Shown: one piece after another, positions 7,248 through 16,147 of the stretch | Layout of the letters: each line of letters opens with the position of its first letter | How positions within the stretch are numbered: the first letter of the stretch is position 1 | Assembly: GCA_039931435.1 (NCBI GenBank) | Contig: JBDTRY010000013.1 | Location: 1-38,353 of the forward strand | From: JBDTRY01 sp039931435 | GTDB lineage: Bacteria; Acidobacteriota; Thermoanaerobaculia; Gp7-AA8 | DNA length: 38,353 nt | Direction: 5' to 3' | Notes under the pieces: generated by a model | The model's input: only the letters and a program-made list of their open reading frames with translations | What the model was told of the DNA's origin: nothing | The model's database searches: none | Position numbers and translations under genes: made by a program

Positions 7248-9881
7248 TTTGCGAGCGGCTCTGAATGCCTGCAGAACCAGCACCCCCACAAGAACCAGAA
7301 GGGCAATTCCACTCGGTACCCAGAATCCACGGCCAAGGGTTCGCCGGAAGCGCACCTCGTGCTCTCCCCGCTGCACTGGTACGGCGGCGAAGAGACCATT
7401 CACGAGAATTGGCGTCTGACGACGTCCATCGATCTCGATGGTCAGCTCGCTGTTCAGTTTCTCCGAGCTGACCAGAAGAAACGGCACCCGCGAGGACGAG
7501 TGCAGAACGTCTGAGCGCCCGCCGTACTGCATCAATGTCAGTTCGACGCGGCGCTCGAGAACTGGCACGCCCTTCAGATCCCGGACCATCACTGGTGGGT
7601 TCTGGAAGAGCACGGCCTCCGATCCGTAGTCGATGCTCCTGTCCGAGAGGAATGCCGCCTCGGTCATTGTGCGGGTCTGCCACACGCTGTGATAGCGCTC
7701 GATGAAATCGACATTTTCAAAGAGCCGGCCGTCGGAGAGCTCCCTGGAAAGGATGAAGGGCGTGGACACCACGGCGTAGGAGATGGGATCGTCCCCGGGA
7801 AGGGCGTCCGTGCGCAGAAGACCGGCGTCCACACCACGTGAACGCACCTGAAGCAGCAACGAGTTTCCGCGCGCTGCAAACGGACGAATGGGAACGTAGA
7901 CTTTCGGTTGCCGCAGTTCATCGACAGTGAGCTTCCGCCTGTAGACCGCCTTCCCTGTTTCCGGCCTGATCAGACTGAGAAGGACTCCGGGATCGGCACC
8001 GCGGACCTGGCGCACGTCGAACACCAGCTCGATGGCAAAGATGTCATCGCTCGTCACATCGATCTGTCGCTGCATGGCCTGACCGGCAGCCATGGGCAGA
8101 GCACCACGATCGGGACCGGCCGGACGCGTCGCACCGTAGATCGACCAGCGCACGATGTCGATGGCCGGTGGTTCGATGAGGTACCGGACATTCAACATCC
8201 TCAGAAAAGGATCGTCGGAGTGGAAACGCAGGCCGTTGAATTCCAGGATTGTTCCCGAGCCACCGAAACTGCCAGGATCGATCCGCGCCAGCATCTGACG
8301 GTAAAGATGTTCGGAGCTGAAATGGCTGCGGATGTCTTCCAGACCGTACATCTCCGAGGTATTGGGGATGAGATAGGAGAAGAATGGCGCGATGCGGAAC
8401 GGAGGCCGCTCCCTCTGGAGATAGCGGATAGTTTCGCCGGCAGGAACCGTGGCCTGCTTCGTCTCGATATAGGGATAGACGTATGCATCGAATCCTGCCA
8501 GCTCGCCGGCGACGAGAAGGGCCAGTATCCAAGCCGTCACCTGGATGAAGCGACGTTGGAAGCCCCACTTTGCAATCTGTCGCAGTACAAGTGCTGTCCC
8601 GCCCGCGGCCAGATACGCTGCCGCCGGCGGCAGCAGAAATCGCAAACGGGCTAGTGGCGAGTATTTGATTCCGGGAAGTCTGCCGGCCACTGCCGCCAGT
8701 GGCGCCCATCCAAACATCGCCAGGAGCAGTAGGACGATGAATACGCCGAAGAACCAGCGAGCGGCTGCCCGGCGCCGGAAGAGCCCGGCCGCAGCCAGGA
8801 GCAGAGGGAGAAGGCCGAGAAACAGCGTCGTTTCCTGAAAATTGTTCGACGCGCCAAGGCGCGGGTCACCGAACCAGGCGTGTGAAACGGGGTCTCCCAG
8901 CCTGAAGGGCTGCGTGAAATTCGCCAGTTCAGCCACCGGATACGTCCCCGACGTACTGGCCTCTGCCCGAGCCTGCAGATAGCCCGTTCGCATCAGAAAT
9001 CTGGCAAACGACACAACGGAGGGAGAGGCCAGCGAGGCAGCGAGGAGGATTGCCAGCAACAGCTTCCCTATGGCGCGGAGCGGCAACGTCCGCAGCCGCA
9101 CGAGCAGGAACAGGCACCATGCCGTACCGAGGTACGCTCCGTAGGCGATCGTCGCGGGAAACCCGGACAACGCGAATGAAGCACCGATCGCGGTGGCCAG
9201 GAGAAACGACACGCGGCCTCTGCGTACCATCCGAGAAACCACGAAGAGAAGCGCCGGATAAAGCGCGGCGGCGTTTGTCAGAGGCCAGAGCCACCAGATG
9301 GCAATGATCCCCGCCCCCGAAGCAACCATGGCCCCGATGGCCGCCGGCCGCTTTCCCATCCGTTCCTCGCGAAGCCACAGGTAAGCGAACAGAAACCCCA
9401 CATTCAATTTGAGAAACACGATTCCCGAATAGACCAGGATCAGGGGAAGAAGAAGCACGGGAAGGAGAACGAACGGACTGAGAACCGCGGCGCCGGCAGA
9501 GCCGAAGCCTGGCACCCCGGAAGCGATGAAACGGTTCCAGTGAAAAGCAGCCGGGTCGCGCTGCATCATGGTCATCAGCGTCAAGTACGAGGTGGGAATG
9601 TCGTTGAACGTGCCGTTCTGCGACTGAAGGGAAGCGCCGATGGACCAGGGCGTGTAGTTGTAAAGGATGTCGTTCGGGGAAAGCACGCGGCCCATGAAGA
9701 GCATGGGAAAGAAGAAAACGAAGTGGAACAGAAGCAACGCCGCCAGAGCTGTCTGATGCTTTCGAACGGCACGGAGAAGCCGTTTCCGGATGGACAGCTT
9801 TCGCGGGCGCGTCACCAGCCGGATGATAGCAATAAGGAGCATCGATGGCGCCCGTATCAGCCGTCCATCGGAAGGACCCAT
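7161..9881 (-). CDS. YfhO-like multi-spanning membrane protein
   Basis: A 906-residue integral membrane protein of the YfhO type, a GT-C-like family linked to glycosylation of surface polymers. The first hydrophobic helix (about 45-65) is followed by the loop GRVLSPNDILYNYTPWS, the family's typical segment. A dozen or so hydrophobic helices follow up to about 465. Then comes a large hydrophilic, probably extracytoplasmic domain, and a last helix near GIALLVLVGVLVLQAF. Starts possible: ATG 9881 or ATG 9842, thirteen codons later; neither has a strong Shine-Dalgarno. The final 29 codons lie inside the convergent methyltransferase gene. Enzyme activity is not provable from sequence alone. Confidence 0.8.
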   Translation of the reverse strand: MGPSDGRLIRAPSMLLIAIIRLVTRPRKLSIRKRLLRAVRKHQTALAALLLFHFVFFFPMLFMGRVLSPNDILYNYTPWSIGASLQSQNGTFNDIPTSYLTLMTMMQRDPAAFHWNRFIASGVPGFGSAGAAVLSPFVLLPVLLLPLILVYSGIVFLKLNVGFLFAYLWLREERMGKRPAAIGAMVASGAGIIAIWWLWPLTNAAALYPALLFVVSRMVRRGRVSFLLATAIGASFALSGFPATIAYGAYLGTAWCLFLLVRLRTLPLRAIGKLLLAILLAASLASPSVVSFARFLMRTGYLQARAEASTSGTYPVAELANFTQPFRLGDPVSHAWFGDPRLGASNNFQETTLFLGLLPLLLAAAGLFRRRAAARWFFGVFIVLLLLAMFGWAPLAAVAGRLPGIKYSPLARLRFLLPPAAAYLAAGGTALVLRQIAKWGFQRRFIQVTAWILALLVAGELAGFDAYVYPYIETKQATVPAGETIRYLQRERPPFRIAPFFSYLIPNTSEMYGLEDIRSHFSSEHLYRQMLARIDPGSFGGSGTILEFNGLRFHSDDPFLRMLNVRYLIEPPAIDIVRWSIYGATRPAGPDRGALPMAAGQAMQRQIDVTSDDIFAIELVFDVRQVRGADPGVLLSLIRPETGKAVYRRKLTVDELRQPKVYVPIRPFAARGNSLLLQVRSRGVDAGLLRTDALPGDDPISYAVVSTPFILSRELSDGRLFENVDFIERYHSVWQTRTMTEAAFLSDRSIDYGSEAVLFQNPPVMVRDLKGVPVLERRVELTLMQYGGRSDVLHSSSRVPFLLVSSEKLNSELTIEIDGRRQTPILVNGLFAAVPVQRGEHEVRFRRTLGRGFWVPSGIALLVLVGVLVLQAFRAARKSLLPARHDDDLIGEQGLPQLRDSYQQPL

Positions 9882-9924
9882 GGATCAAGCCGCCGAAGCG
9901 ACTGCCGTGTCACGAGATCAGTGC

Positions 9925-10160
9925 AAGCGAAGGCGAGGATGTCGCTCGCGTCACAATCATTCACACTGGAACAATCGTACGCAATCTCGGTCCGGATTCC
10001 GCCACTGGCGTTGTCATCACCGATCCGTGCGGGCGAGAGTGAGCTTCGTCGCGGCAAGCTCCGGCTGTACGGGCAGCAGCGGTGTTGTGACCTGCACGGT
10101 CGGCAACCTGGCCTTGACGCCACGGCCGCGGCAACGATTACGGCTTTGACCGGAAGTCAG
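9925..10160 (+). pseudogene. Decayed fragment of a DUF11-type repeat domain
   Basis: Three frames read in succession give pieces of one DUF11 (conserved repeat) domain in the right order. TIVRNLGPDSATGVVITDP comes first (about 9970-10026, then a stop). Next, in another frame, is SFVAASSGCTGSSGVVTCT with VGNLA (about 10042-10113). Then, in the third frame, is DATAAATITALT (about 10114-10150). In intact domains these segments are contiguous: a GPs-AtgV-tDp strand, then a vs-s-gC-vtCtvGnLa segment, then gatatvtit. At least two frame changes therefore separate them. No start signal or rest of the protein is present, so this is a remnant. It explains most of the 352-base gap between the YfhO-like and MscS-like genes. 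Confidence 0.6.
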
Positions 10161-10233
10161 GGTGGCACCATCGGAATTGAAACGAGATGCGCATGCCGCG
10201 AAGCATGCTTTCAGTTCATCGCCGGAAATAGCG

Positions 10234-12735
10234 TCAACTGTCGCTGCCGCCTTTGTCGCCGGTGCTGCGCGTCTCCACCGGCAGGGAGAGATCGGGGGCG
10301 ATGGACCGGATGTGCAGATCGCGCTGCGGGAACGGAATTTCCACGTTCTCCTCGCGGAAGCGCCTGTCGATCTCGCGGAGAACGTCGCTGGTCACGCTGA
10401 AGCGATGGGCGAGTTCCTCGACAAAAATTCGCACTTCGAAGTCCAGCGAGCTGTCTCCAAACTTCAGGAATAGCACTTCCGGCGCCGGCTCTTTCAGAAT
10501 CAGGTCGTGACCCGCAGCAACCGACGCCAGGATCTCGAAGACCTTCGTCACGTCTGATCCGTAGGCCACCCCCACGGAGATGGAGAGGCGGGCATGTCGC
10601 GAGGAAAGTGTCCAGTTCGTGACTTTTTCAGAGATGAAGTCGCTGTTCGGGACGATGAGCTCGGAGTCATCAAAGGCGCGCACGATCGTCGAACGCAGCC
10701 CGATGCGACGGATCACTCCCCAGGTGCCGTCCATGACCACGATGTCCCCGGTGCGCACCGGACGCTCGAAGAGCAGGATCAACCCGCTGACGAAGTTGTT
10801 GACGATGTTCTGCAGCCCGAATCCGATACCCACACCCAGGGCTCCGACGATAATAGCCAGGTTCTGCATGCGGAATCCGAGGGCTACCAGGGCGAACATC
10901 AGTCCGAGAAAAATCAGACCGTAATGCGTGAGCGTTACGATGGAGTTGCGCACGCCGGCGTCGAATCCGCGACGCTGCAGCATCTCGCCGCGAAAGAGTC
11001 CTCTGACGATCGTGGAAGTCACCGCCGCAAGGTACACGGCCAGAAAGGCCACAACCATCCGGCTCACGGTCAGGTCGAACGTCCCGAGGTGTATTCCGGC
11101 GTTCATGATTTTCTGCCAGGTCTGGAGCGGCGACGGAGCGATTTCCCAGATGTCCAGGAGGTAGAGGCTGGCGCCGAACGTCAGGGCAATGCGGATGAAC
11201 CACACCAGCAGCCCCGACAATCTGTAGCCGACCGAGGAGAGGGCCTTGAATCGTCCCTCCCTCTGGCGGAGCAGCACCCGCACCGAGCCCTGGCCGATGC
11301 GGATGAGAATCACGGTCATGACAATTACGAAGCCACTGGCCAGAACGGTATCAATCAGCCACCGGGCACCGATCGAATAGCCTGCAAGCTCGGCCACGAA
11401 TGCCACGATCAGAACTGCTGCTGCTGTTCTCAGCAGGATGCTGAAGCCTGCGCCGCCTCGCCGGACCTTGTCATGACGGTGAGCCAGAATGAGGAGCATC
11501 ACCGCACCACCCAGGCCGACGATCAAGGGAAGCAGGCGGGCCGCCGAGTCGGGAACGCGAAACAGATCGATGGCTACGGGGAGGGGAAAGATCGCGGCCA
11601 GGGTCGAAACGAGAATGCGCTTTCTGCGGTTCTTGAACATCACACCGGCAAGCCGGGCCCCGGAGGCTACCAGCACGATGCGCATGAGGAATTCCCACAG
11701 GAGCGGGGTGGGCTGGTAGGCGCCGCTGAAGACAGCCGTGGAAACGAAGACGCCGATCGCTTCCGGACGCCTCAATACCGGAAACGATTCCGCAACGTCC
11801 GGCGATTTGCGCACACGACGAACCGCGAAGGCGATCGCGGCGATGAGCACGAACTGCAGGAGAAACACAGGAATATGGGCGTCGACCCACGGCAGGTTGA
11901 GTAGTTTGCGGTAATCCAGTGTCCGCGGGAGAGAGCGCGCTCCCTTGGCAACTCCGTCAAGACCGCGGGGCGAGAAAAAGGGAGGCTGCGAACGATGCAA
12001 CAGTGCCGCGCGACGGCTGAGGCGCAGATCGGCCAGCCGGTCGAGCATGGTCTGATTCACCCGCAGCGCCGTCTGGATCTCCTGCTGCACCACCAGAACG
12101 GGCCGGATGGACTGGGAAATCAGGCGTACCACATCTTCGATCTGCCGGAATGCCTGCTGCTGATCCCCGGCAAATGAGGCCAGCTCCGGCGCGCGCGCTA
12201 CCAGTTGCGATGTGACCTGCCACTCCGCACGCTTGGCCAGCCACTCTCTTCGAAGCGCCTCGATCGCCGCCACACGTGCCGCAAGTCGTTTTCCCAGCGC
12301 TGACAGCCGGTCACCCTGGGCCAGGGCCTGATCGTGCAGGCTTGAAATCCGCTCCAGCCTCTGGTAACCGCCGCGTTCAAGATCGGCCAGACGTTGGCGG
12401 AATTCAGATTGGGTGGATCGCGCTTCCTCGAGATCTCCCCTGACTGATTCCAGGTCTGTGGCCCGACGAAGTGCCCTTTGTGCGTCTTCAATGTCCGAGG
12501 GCATCTCCAGGGACCGACGGATGATCGAAGAGGCGTCGGGGGCGGCAGGGACGCCCGGCTCAGGCGATGGGGACGCCGAGGGGCCGGTGTTCAGTGCCTC
12601 ACTCAGAGACATCTGCGACCAGGCTGTCCCGGCCACGATCAGCACGCATGTCGCCAGAAACGAGAGGCGGAGAACGCGCTTCCTGTTTTCGGTCTGTATC
12701 AGAGGTTTCCCGTCAGGCATCGACAACCCGATCAT
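10234..12735 (-). CDS. Large MscS-family mechanosensitive channel (MscK-like)
   Basis: An inner-membrane channel expected to open under membrane tension and release solutes on osmotic downshift. The 833-residue protein has a hydrophobic export/anchor segment at about 22-40. A periplasmic coiled-coil region (about 60-270) follows, then several membrane helices (about 280-540). The MscS core is C-terminal (about 590-810), with the Gly/Ala-rich pore helix GALGVGIGFGLQNIVNN followed by LLFERPVRTGDIVV. It is far larger than E. coli MscS (286 residues) and architecturally closer to MscK. Start ATG 12735 is used; ATG 12720 is an alternative with equally poor ribosome-binding context. It is divergent from the antiporter gene. 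Confidence 0.9.
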   Translation of the reverse strand: MIGLSMPDGKPLIQTENRKRVLRLSFLATCVLIVAGTAWSQMSLSEALNTGPSASPSPEPGVPAAPDASSIIRRSLEMPSDIEDAQRALRRATDLESVRGDLEEARSTQSEFRQRLADLERGGYQRLERISSLHDQALAQGDRLSALGKRLAARVAAIEALRREWLAKRAEWQVTSQLVARAPELASFAGDQQQAFRQIEDVVRLISQSIRPVLVVQQEIQTALRVNQTMLDRLADLRLSRRAALLHRSQPPFFSPRGLDGVAKGARSLPRTLDYRKLLNLPWVDAHIPVFLLQFVLIAAIAFAVRRVRKSPDVAESFPVLRRPEAIGVFVSTAVFSGAYQPTPLLWEFLMRIVLVASGARLAGVMFKNRRKRILVSTLAAIFPLPVAIDLFRVPDSAARLLPLIVGLGGAVMLLILAHRHDKVRRGGAGFSILLRTAAAVLIVAFVAELAGYSIGARWLIDTVLASGFVIVMTVILIRIGQGSVRVLLRQREGRFKALSSVGYRLSGLLVWFIRIALTFGASLYLLDIWEIAPSPLQTWQKIMNAGIHLGTFDLTVSRMVVAFLAVYLAAVTSTIVRGLFRGEMLQRRGFDAGVRNSIVTLTHYGLIFLGLMFALVALGFRMQNLAIIVGALGVGIGFGLQNIVNNFVSGLILLFERPVRTGDIVVMDGTWGVIRRIGLRSTIVRAFDDSELIVPNSDFISEKVTNWTLSSRHARLSISVGVAYGSDVTKVFEILASVAAGHDLILKEPAPEVLFLKFGDSSLDFEVRIFVEELAHRFSVTSDVLREIDRRFREENVEIPFPQRDLHIRSIAPDLSLPVETRSTGDKGGSDS

Positions 12736-12832
12736 CTCATGGCCCGGCCCAGGTACTCACCCGCATCCGGCCCCGGGGTTTTAGGCGAAGACGAACTTTA
12801 CCCGTCGTTTATGGCCTTTGAGGACTTCTGGC

Positions 12833-12861
12833 TTGCAACCCCGTCAACAGTCGCATAGAAG
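12833..12861 (+). promoter_or_regulatory. Putative promoter of the Na+/H+ antiporter gene
   Basis: TTGCAA (12833-12838), a 17-bp spacer, and TAGAAG (12856-12861). Only six bases separate the -10 hexamer from the ATG at 12868, so the transcript would be leaderless. The apparent AAGGG ribosome-binding site would then lie in the promoter rather than in the mRNA. It is the only site of this group with a fair -35 match. Confidence 0.45.
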
Positions 12862-12867
12862 GGTTCC

Positions 12868-14478
12868 ATGCACGTCGAGATCGTCCTGCTGCTTCTGTTT
12901 GCGGTGGCAACCGCCGTGGCACTGCTCACCATCAGGCTGAAGGTCCCCTACACGGTGGCACTGGTGGTGGCGGGACTGGGGTTGGGCTCGCTACACCTCA
13001 TCGAGCCCATCCATCTCACGCAGGAACTGCTCTATGCCGTGATCCTTCCCGGGCTGCTCTTCGAGGCCGCCTTTCATCTCAATTTTCACGATTTCTGGCA
13101 GAATCGCATGGCCATCAGTTCTCTGGCCATCATCGGAGTCGTAGTCTCGATTCTGGTCACGGCCTCCATCCTTTACAGCTTTACCGGGATCGTAGCGGTG
13201 CTTCACGGCCTGCCCTTCAGCACGGCCCTCGTCTTTGGTGCCATCGTTGCGGCGAGCGACCCGATCGCCGTCGTGGCACTGTTCAAGAGTGTGGGCGCGC
13301 CGAAACGGCTGCGAGTCCTGGTCGAGGGCGAAAGTCTTCTCAACGACGGCACATCCCTGGTCCTTTTCACCCTCATCGTTGCCAGCGTCGGAGGCGGAGC
13401 GATCTCCATACCGGCAGTAATTCAGGACTTCATCCGCATCGTCGGTCTGGGACTGATGGTGGGAACCCTTTGCGGGGTGGTGATTTCCTGGGTGATCTCC
13501 CGTGTCGATCACCCCATGATCGAGATCACCCTCACCACCCTGGCCGCCTACGGCTCGTTCGTCAGCGCGGAGCTGGTGCACGGGTCCGGTGTCATCGCTG
13601 CCGTCGCCGCCGGCATGGTTTGTGGAAATTACGGGGTACGCACAGGGATGAGCCCCACCACACGGATTGCAGTGGAAACCTTCTGGGAGTATGCCGCATT
13701 TGCTTTGAATTCGATCGTTTTCCTCCTCATCGGATTCGAAGTGAGGATCGGAAGCCTTTTTGATTTGTGGCTGCCGATCCTGGTGGCCTACCTGGCCATG
13801 ACCGCCGCGCGAATGTTGCTGGTGGGCGTCATTTCTCTGCTCCTTCGTCCCACTCGGGAATCAATTCCATGGTCGTGGAGCGGGGTCATGGTCTGGGCGG
13901 GGATGCGCGGTGCTCTGTCGATGGTTCTCGTTCTCGGGCTGAGCAACTCCTTTGCAAGTCGCGAACTCCTGGTGACGATTACGTTCGGCGTTGTCGTTCT
14001 GACTATTCTCCTGCAGGGCCTGACCATGGCTCCCCTTCTCAGGGTATTGGGAATTGCCAGTGGTGGTGAGGAGCGCTTCGACTACGAAGTCGGGCGCGGG
14101 GCGCTGGTGGCAATCCGTTCGGCGATGAAGGAGATCGATCGCATGAGTCACGAGTTCGCGGTTCCTCCCGGAATCCTGGAAACGTTGAGGTACGAATACC
14201 AGCAGAGACAGCAGGAGGCAGAAGAAAAGATTCAGCGCATGCACGTTGAGAAGGAAGCGATCCGGGAGGAGGAACTCGAAGCTGCACGTCGTCACCTCCT
14301 TCTCTCAGAGAAACATGCGCTGATCGAGGACCTGCGCACGGGCTACATCGGACAGGACGCATACGAAGAACTTCTGCGGGAGGTCGATTCACGGCTGCTT
14401 CACCTTGAAGAAACACCGGAGGAACGGCAGGAGTCCGCCTCGAGGCCTGGTCACCGTCACCACTCAGAAGACGACTGA
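12868..14478 (+). CDS. CPA1-type Na+/H+ antiporter (NhaP/NHE family)
   Basis: Exchanges external protons for cytoplasmic Na+ (or K+) across the inner membrane. The 536-residue protein has about twelve hydrophobic helices in residues 1-395. It carries the family motifs FGAIVAASDPIAVVALFK and VEGESLLNDGTSLVLF (the ND pair of CPA1 transporters), and WAGMRGALSMVLVLGLS near 345-362. A hydrophilic, partly helical tail of about 140 residues follows, rich in Glu and Arg, as in other cytoplasmically regulated CPA1 members. AAGGG lies five bases before the ATG, but a -10-like TAGAAG overlaps it. The DUF2254 membrane protein follows after 71 bases. Confidence 0.93.
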   Translation: MHVEIVLLLLFAVATAVALLTIRLKVPYTVALVVAGLGLGSLHLIEPIHLTQELLYAVILPGLLFEAAFHLNFHDFWQNRMAISSLAIIGVVVSILVTASILYSFTGIVAVLHGLPFSTALVFGAIVAASDPIAVVALFKSVGAPKRLRVLVEGESLLNDGTSLVLFTLIVASVGGGAISIPAVIQDFIRIVGLGLMVGTLCGVVISWVISRVDHPMIEITLTTLAAYGSFVSAELVHGSGVIAAVAAGMVCGNYGVRTGMSPTTRIAVETFWEYAAFALNSIVFLLIGFEVRIGSLFDLWLPILVAYLAMTAARMLLVGVISLLLRPTRESIPWSWSGVMVWAGMRGALSMVLVLGLSNSFASRELLVTITFGVVVLTILLQGLTMAPLLRVLGIASGGEERFDYEVGRGALVAIRSAMKEIDRMSHEFAVPPGILETLRYEYQQRQQEAEEKIQRMHVEKEAIREEELEAARRHLLLSEKHALIEDLRTGYIGQDAYEELLREVDSRLLHLEETPEERQESASRPGHRHHSEDD

Positions 14479-14549
14479 TTGGCGATTCGAGGATTTTTCG
14501 GAGGGCCGAATCACTCCGACGCCGTCCGGTATCCCGTTGGCAGCCTGAG

Positions 14550-15947
14550 ATGTCTGGACAACGTCGAGAGCGGTACGTGACGTGCACCATTGCCTCGGTC
14601 ATGAAAATTCCTCTGCCCAGTCTGATCGAACGCGTGCGCGGAAGCCTCTGGTTCGTACCGGCGATCATGACGCTGGCATCGATCTCTCTGGCCTTCCTTC
14701 TGATCTGGGCGGATCACAAGTTCAGTGCAGAAGTAATCCGAACGCTGGGCTGGACGTACTCCGGGGGACCCGAGGGTGCTCGAGAGGTGCTGGCAACGAT
14801 CGCCGCATCGATGATTACGGTTGCCGGCGTGGTCTTTTCGGTGACCGTGGTTGCGCTCTCGCTGGCCTCCCAGCAGTTCGGTCCCCGTATGCTCCGCAAC
14901 TTCATGCAGGATCGCGGAAACCAGATCGTTCTGGGCACCTTCATCGCCACGTTTATCTTCTGCTTGCTCGTTCTGAGAACGGTGCGAGGTACCGACGGCT
15001 CCTCGTTCGTTCCGCACATCGCGGTGACCACCGGGGTCCTTCTGGCGATGGCCAGTCTGGGCGTGCTGATCTTTTTCATTCATCACGTCTCGCTTTCGAT
15101 CCAGGCCGAGCAGGTCATCGGCGAAATCGCGGCCGAACTTGATCGAATCATCGAGAATATCTACCCACAGGATCTGGATGGCGGAGAGGCCGACTCGGTG
15201 TTCGATCATCACCCGGAACTTTTCGGAGAGGGTTCGGCCGTCGTCCGCAGCGAAGGGTCGGGATTCATTCAGGCCATCAATGCCGGACGCCTGACGCGCC
15301 TTGCCAGAGAACACGGGGTCGTCGTCCGTCTGAAGGTGCGGCCGGGCCAGTTTCTGTTTCCGGGTTCTGAACTGGCCGAGGTCAGTGACGGGGCCGGCGT
15401 CGATGCTTCGTTCGAACGTAAGGCGCGCGAGAGCGTCGTGCTGGGCCGGAGCCGCACCCCGACGCAGGACATTCTCTTCCCGATCGATCAACTCGTTGAG
15501 ATCGCGGTGCGCTCCCTCTCTCCCTCCGTAAACGATCCCTTCACAGCGGTCAGTGCGCTCTACCGGCTGGGAAGTGCCCTCTCCCGATTGACAACGAAGC
15601 GCACACCGTCACCGATGCATTTTGACGAAGAGGATCAGCTGTGCGTCATTGCTCCACATCCTTCGTTCGAGGAGCTCGTGAATGCCGCGCTGGAGCAGAT
15701 CCGCCTCGAAGGAAGGTCCAAGCCGTTCGTCATGAAGGGCCTGATCACCACCTTGCATGCGGTTCTCAATCGCGCCTCTGAGCCTTCCCGCCGAGCGATC
15801 CTGCTCGCACACGCGGAGCGAATCCGGCTGATGCTGGCCGTGTCCATCGAGGAACGGGCAGACCGTGATGAGCTGATGAGTTATTTCCGGGAGCGTATCG
15901 GCGGCGCGGATGCCACCGCCGACCCGCTACAGGTTGCCGCTCACTGA
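14550..15947 (+). CDS. DUF2254 family membrane protein
   Basis: A 465-residue DUF2254 protein of unknown function. Four hydrophobic segments lie in the N-terminal half. The typical MITVAGVVFSVTVVALSLAS stretch is followed by QQFGPRMLRNFMQDRGNQIV, then LGTFIATFIFCLLVLRTV and a last helix near MASLGVLIFFIHHVS. The C-terminal half is soluble and includes SPSVNDPFTA. The ATG at 14550 gives the longest product; the ATG at 14601 (448 residues, MKIPLPSLIERVRGS) starts nearer the conserved region and may be the true start. Neither has a good Shine-Dalgarno. Placement behind an ion antiporter and near a mechanosensitive channel suggests a membrane or ion role, but that is only context. Confidence 0.88.
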   Translation: MSGQRRERYVTCTIASVMKIPLPSLIERVRGSLWFVPAIMTLASISLAFLLIWADHKFSAEVIRTLGWTYSGGPEGAREVLATIAASMITVAGVVFSVTVVALSLASQQFGPRMLRNFMQDRGNQIVLGTFIATFIFCLLVLRTVRGTDGSSFVPHIAVTTGVLLAMASLGVLIFFIHHVSLSIQAEQVIGEIAAELDRIIENIYPQDLDGGEADSVFDHHPELFGEGSAVVRSEGSGFIQAINAGRLTRLAREHGVVVRLKVRPGQFLFPGSELAEVSDGAGVDASFERKARESVVLGRSRTPTQDILFPIDQLVEIAVRSLSPSVNDPFTAVSALYRLGSALSRLTTKRTPSPMHFDEEDQLCVIAPHPSFEELVNAALEQIRLEGRSKPFVMKGLITTLHAVLNRASEPSRRAILLAHAERIRLMLAVSIEERADRDELMSYFRERIGGADATADPLQVAAH

Positions 15948-16040
15948 CGGAGGTACAAGCAGCCGTCGTCTGTTGGTTCTGCGTGAGCGTGAAACCGAGG
16001 GAACGCTTTCGAATTACATCATCAACCTTCTCATTCCTGT

Positions 16041-16070
16041 ATGGGACGATGGCATCGCAGTACGTCCCAT
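16041..16070. repeat. Perfect 8-bp inverted repeat between DUF2254 and PQQ-dehydrogenase genes
   Basis: ATGGGACG (16041-16048) and CGTCCCAT (16063-16070) with a 14-base spacer that itself contains GATG-G-CATC. It lies 15 bases upstream of a -10-like TAGAAT, so it could be a regulator site. No T-tract follows on either strand, so it is a weak terminator candidate. Confidence 0.4.
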
Positions 16071-16084
16071 CGGTCCCGACGCGG

Positions 16085-16090
16085 TAGAAT
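16085..16090 (+). promoter_or_regulatory. Putative -10 box for the sugar dehydrogenase gene
   Basis: TAGAAT ends 57 bases before the ATG at 16148, giving a leader of about 50 bases that carries the GGAG ribosome-binding site. No clear -35 box is present. Confidence 0.35.
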
Positions 16091-16147
16091 CTGTCGCCGC
16101 CAGACCCTTCGGCCAATCCAACAACAGCCCGCCCTCGGAGTACGACG

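Noticed and set aside
10594..11904. A 436-codon plus-strand open frame opposite the MscS-like gene
   Set aside because: It is a GC-rich antisense frame with many Gln/His/Asp runs and no recognisable domain, while the minus strand carries an intact channel protein.
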